Shown here piece after piece: positions 53,829 through 56,485 of a stretch of 56,485 nucleotides of DNA. Source of the DNA: Alkalihalobacillus alcalophilus ATCC 27647 = CGMCC 1.3604 (GTDB lineage Bacteria; Bacillota; Bacilli; Bacillales; Bacillaceae_D); assembly GCF_000292245.2 (NCBI RefSeq), contig NZ_ALPT02000021.1, positions 1-56,485 on the forward strand. Direction: 5' to 3'. Both the position numbers and the translations under genes were made by a program. Positions within the stretch are counted from its first letter, which is position 1; each line of letters starts with the position of its first letter. The notes beneath the pieces were generated by a model that was not told where the DNA came from, searched no databases, and saw only the letters and a program-made list of their open reading frames with translations.

Positions 53829-54863
53829 GTGGAGAGAGTGTCGAGAAAAAAAGTAACAATGCAGCAAATAGCTAATGCTACAGGTGTGTCTAAGTATGTT
53901 GTTTCTAAAACGCTTAATGGGAAACCGGGTGTGAGTGAGAAAACTCGGGAGAAGATTTTATTTGTTGCGAAACAATTAGGATATTATAGTGAACCGACGC
54001 TAACCTCAACTTCTGAAAAGGATGAATCTAAATCATTTATTTTAGTTGTCATTCAAAATCAAAGTCAAAACGACTCATTGTATTGGGGGAAGATTATTGA
54101 TGGCATTAATGAGGGGTTAAATGAGAGAAAGTTAGGAATGGTTATTGTCACTGAGGAGCAAAACATCGAAGGTCTTATTCGATTAACTCATCTAACAGGG
54201 ATCATTGGAGTAGGTCATTTATCAACCGATGTCTTGTTAAATCTAGCGCAGTTCCAGGTGCCTCTTCTGCTTATAAATCATGAAGATCCGGTGATTCAGG
54301 CGGATTCGATCTACGCAGATGATCTTGATGGACTAACGAGAACCACGAATCACTTACTGGGATTAGGACATAAGAACATGGTGTATGTCGGGGATTTGAC
54401 GTTTTCAAAAAGCTTTTATGAGAGATGGTTAGGTTTTAGAATTACGATTGAACGAGCTGGTTTAGGAGACTATATTCAAGCGCCAGTAGACCTTATATAT
54501 AATGAGTTCTTTGAAGAGAATTTTATTGAATGGTTAGTGAATCGACTGAACGAGGGAGAAGCTTTACCGACTGCGTTTGTTTGTTCGAATGATGATATAG
54601 CTCAAAAAGTGATTAGGAGTTTACGTCAGTCCCAAATAAGTGTTCCAAGCGATTGTTCAGTAATTGGTTTTGATAACATTGATTCAAGTTCTTACTTTGA
54701 TCCTCCACTTTCGACTGTCCAAGTATTGAAAGAAGCAATAGGGAAAAGGGCTGTCAGTAAGTTACTATGGAGAGTAGAAAATATAGATTACCCCCCTGAG
54801 AAATTACTTATAAAGGGAGAGTTGATTCTTCGGAAATCTACAGGTGTACCAAGAGGGAAATAG
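53829..54863 (+). CDS. LacI-family transcriptional regulator 2
   Basis: A 344-residue protein with a LacI DNA-binding head (VTMQQIANATGVSKYVVSKTLNGKPGVSEKTREKI) and a sugar-binding domain (IYADDLDGLTRTTNHLLGLGHKNMVYVGD, SVIGFDNIDSSSYFDPPLSTVQ). The start may be GTG 53829 or GTG 53838, since GAGG lies eight bases before the latter. It ends the mannan locus and could act with or instead of regulator 1. It is only moderately similar to regulator 1, so the two probably see different ligands or operators. Confidence 0.88.
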   Translation: MERVSRKKVTMQQIANATGVSKYVVSKTLNGKPGVSEKTREKILFVAKQLGYYSEPTLTSTSEKDESKSFILVVIQNQSQNDSLYWGKIIDGINEGLNERKLGMVIVTEEQNIEGLIRLTHLTGIIGVGHLSTDVLLNLAQFQVPLLLINHEDPVIQADSIYADDLDGLTRTTNHLLGLGHKNMVYVGDLTFSKSFYERWLGFRITIERAGLGDYIQAPVDLIYNEFFEENFIEWLVNRLNEGEALPTAFVCSNDDIAQKVIRSLRQSQISVPSDCSVIGFDNIDSSSYFDPPLSTVQVLKEAIGKRAVSKLLWRVENIDYPPEKLLIKGELILRKSTGVPRGK

Positions 54864-54967
54864 AAATCAACATGAGATGATCGTTAATCTAAAAATAACA
54901 AAAATAACAAACAGAGATTTAAATAAACATAGGGCGTATAGTTAGTGTACGCGGGGAGAGAACAGGT

Positions 54968-56362
54968 ATGTCGCTTGAAATAAATCAAACGAGTCAATTT
55001 TATAGAAAAATGGCAGCATTAGCCATCCCGATTACGATTCAATTTTTCTTAACGGCTTCGTTAAATATGGTTGATTCCCTTATGGTAGGTCAATTAGGTG
55101 CGAACAGCATTGCGGCTGTTGGGGTCGCCAATAAAATTACAATTGTACTCATCCTAGTTTTCCAAGGGTTTGCAAGTGGTGCGGGGATATTTGCTGCGCA
55201 ATATTGGGGGAGAAGACACAAAGTCGGGATAAGTAAAATTGCCGTCTTGACGATGAGTATTATTACCATATTTTCAATTCTCTTTACGGCTGCCGTCATG
55301 GTATTTCCGAATCAACTCATCCAATTGTTTTCGTTGGATACGCAAGTCGTTCAGTTAGGCGCTAGTTTTATTACAATACTAGCGGTTAGTTACTTTTTTA
55401 CGGGAGTGACGATTTTATTAACAGTTATCTTAAGATCAATGGGTGAAGTGAAGAGGCCAATGTACATCAGTATATTCGCTATTGCTCTTAATACACTGTT
55501 GAACTATCTATTTATATTTGGAAATTGGGGTTTTCCGGAGATGGGGATAGAAGGTGCGGCTATAGCAACTGTAATTGCTAGAACGATTCAATGTGTGTTC
55601 ATGTTGTTCCTCATTATACAATTTGACTTGTTGGGCAGTTTAAAGGGGTTGCAGCTTGCTCAAATTTTTGATTGGGCAACAGTAAAAAATTACTTTACAA
55701 TTTCCATCCCATCGATTTTGAATCATATTTTTTGGACACTCGGGGAAACGAGTTATTTTTGGGTATACGCTCGGATGGGAACCGATCAGTTAGCGGCCGT
55801 TACGTTAATTGATCCATTGATGATGTTATCGATGGCTTTGTTTATTGGATTAGGGGATGCTTCCTCAGTTATGGTTGGAAACAGTATTGGAGCTAAGGAA
55901 AAGGATCAAGCATATGATTTTGCTAAACGCTTTTTGAAAATAACCGTGATTCTATCTATCGTGGTTGGTTTGGCAATTGTATGGATTGCCCCTATTTTTG
56001 TTGGTTTTTATAACATCCCACCAACTGCGGCTGATTATGCAAAATCCATTTTGCTTGTTTATGCGCTTATTGTTCCATTTAGAATGTTAAATATGGTTAA
56101 TAACATTGGTGTGTTACGTCCTGGTGGGGACACGCGTTTTGTCATGTACCTTGATTTATTAGGAGTTTGGTTAGTTGGATTGCCACTTGCTTTACTTGGA
56201 GCTTACTTGCAGTTGCCTATTTACATTGTCTTCTTATTGGCGAATACACAAGAAGTGGCAAGGGTGATCTTTGGACTTAGAAGAACTGTTTCAAAAAAAT
56301 GGATGAATGATGTTATCAGTAAGAATGAAACGTTTAAAGATGAATTGCAAAAAAGTGTTTAA
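54968..56362 (+). CDS. MATE-family multidrug/cation antiporter
   Basis: A 464-residue protein with twelve predicted helices in two homologous halves: ALAIPITIQFFLTASLNMVDSLMVGQLGANSIAAVGVAN in the first and SIPSILNHIFWTLGETSYFWVYARMGTDQLAAVTLID in the second. MATE proteins export drugs or metabolites using Na+ or H+ gradients. It lies 104 bases after LacI regulator 2 with no terminator between, so it may be co-expressed. A link to mannan use is not evident. Confidence 0.9.
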   Translation: MSLEINQTSQFYRKMAALAIPITIQFFLTASLNMVDSLMVGQLGANSIAAVGVANKITIVLILVFQGFASGAGIFAAQYWGRRHKVGISKIAVLTMSIITIFSILFTAAVMVFPNQLIQLFSLDTQVVQLGASFITILAVSYFFTGVTILLTVILRSMGEVKRPMYISIFAIALNTLLNYLFIFGNWGFPEMGIEGAAIATVIARTIQCVFMLFLIIQFDLLGSLKGLQLAQIFDWATVKNYFTISIPSILNHIFWTLGETSYFWVYARMGTDQLAAVTLIDPLMMLSMALFIGLGDASSVMVGNSIGAKEKDQAYDFAKRFLKITVILSIVVGLAIVWIAPIFVGFYNIPPTAADYAKSILLVYALIVPFRMLNMVNNIGVLRPGGDTRFVMYLDLLGVWLVGLPLALLGAYLQLPIYIVFLLANTQEVARVIFGLRRTVSKKWMNDVISKNETFKDELQKSV

Positions 56363-56390
56363 GCTGGATTAAATGAGAGAGGAGTATCGC

Positions 56391-56417
56391 CATTGGGAGA
56401 TGGTGGCACTCTTTTTT
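56391..56417 (+). terminator. Terminator after the MATE gene
   Basis: GAGTATCGCCAT pairs with ATGGTGGCACTC across a short loop, then six T residues. Confidence 0.85.
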
Positions 56418-56485
56418 CTTTTCTGCCTTGCCCATTAGAGTTAACTATTAACAGTGTATTTGTTAAAGTAAGAAGCCATCATAAG

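Noticed and set aside
1..56485. tRNA or rRNA genes
   Set aside because: None recognised on either strand while reading; a covariance search was not possible.

Overview
The window looks like chromosomal DNA of an alkaliphilic or halotolerant Bacillaceae species. It is AT-rich, has Bacillus-type ribosome binding sites, sigma-A promoters, a CIRCE operator and a GlcT antitermination leader, and encodes strongly acidic exported proteins. The order thiL-tsaE-tsaB-rimI-tsaD / ydiF / rex-tatA-tatC / ydiK-ydiL / groES-groEL is the order known from Bacillus subtilis, but moaC is absent and about 14 kb of extra genes separate tatC from ydiK. The species assignment is an inference; no search was run.

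Region 1 (1-11.2 kb) is core. It holds thiamine-phosphate kinase, three proteins of t6A tRNA modification plus RimI, an ABC-F protein, the redox repressor Rex and a two-component Tat translocase. Between tsaD and ydiF lies a dense, same-direction cluster of DnaA boxes, followed by a large membrane protein whose signal-peptide start is out of frame with the rest. Region 2 (11.3-25.7 kb) is accessory. It holds two 51-bp-period repeat arrays (a third, at 1-331, belongs to the same family as the first of these), a DoxX gene with two Rex-like boxes, a TnpB-only IS605-type element that splits a pyridoxamine-phosphate-oxidase-like gene, a frameshifted MFS pump, glcT-ptsG with its RNA antiterminator, a 1475-residue bacillopeptidase F and a structured repeat. 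Region 3 (25.8-29.05 kb) is ydiK-ydiL and the groESL operon.

Region 4 (29.1-31.6 kb) is a mobile-element scar: a tyrosine recombinase cut at its 5' end by an IS3-family element that itself carries a nonsense codon. Region 5 (31.8-53.7 kb) is a large beta-mannan / galactoglucomannan utilisation locus. A secreted GH5 mannanase cuts the polymer outside the cell. A lipoprotein and two permeases, with no ATPase in the window, import oligosaccharides. Cytoplasmic GH36 alpha-galactosidase, a CE7 esterase, two GH113 mannanases and a GH2 beta-mannosidase trim them. A cellobiose 2-epimerase and a GH130 mannosylglucose phosphorylase give a parallel phosphorolytic route for mannobiose. A ROK kinase and ManA feed hexoses into glycolysis. 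An aldo/keto reductase in the main operon is broken by one stop codon.

Three mannan promoters (36252, 44183, 46864) share the same architecture: a consensus -35, a 17-bp spacer holding a catabolite-responsive (cre) element, and just downstream of the -10 a conserved motif centred on ACGA, probably the operator of a LacI-type regulator encoded here. A fourth (GH130, 33653) has the promoter and operator motif but no clear cre. The window ends with a second LacI regulator and a MATE exporter.
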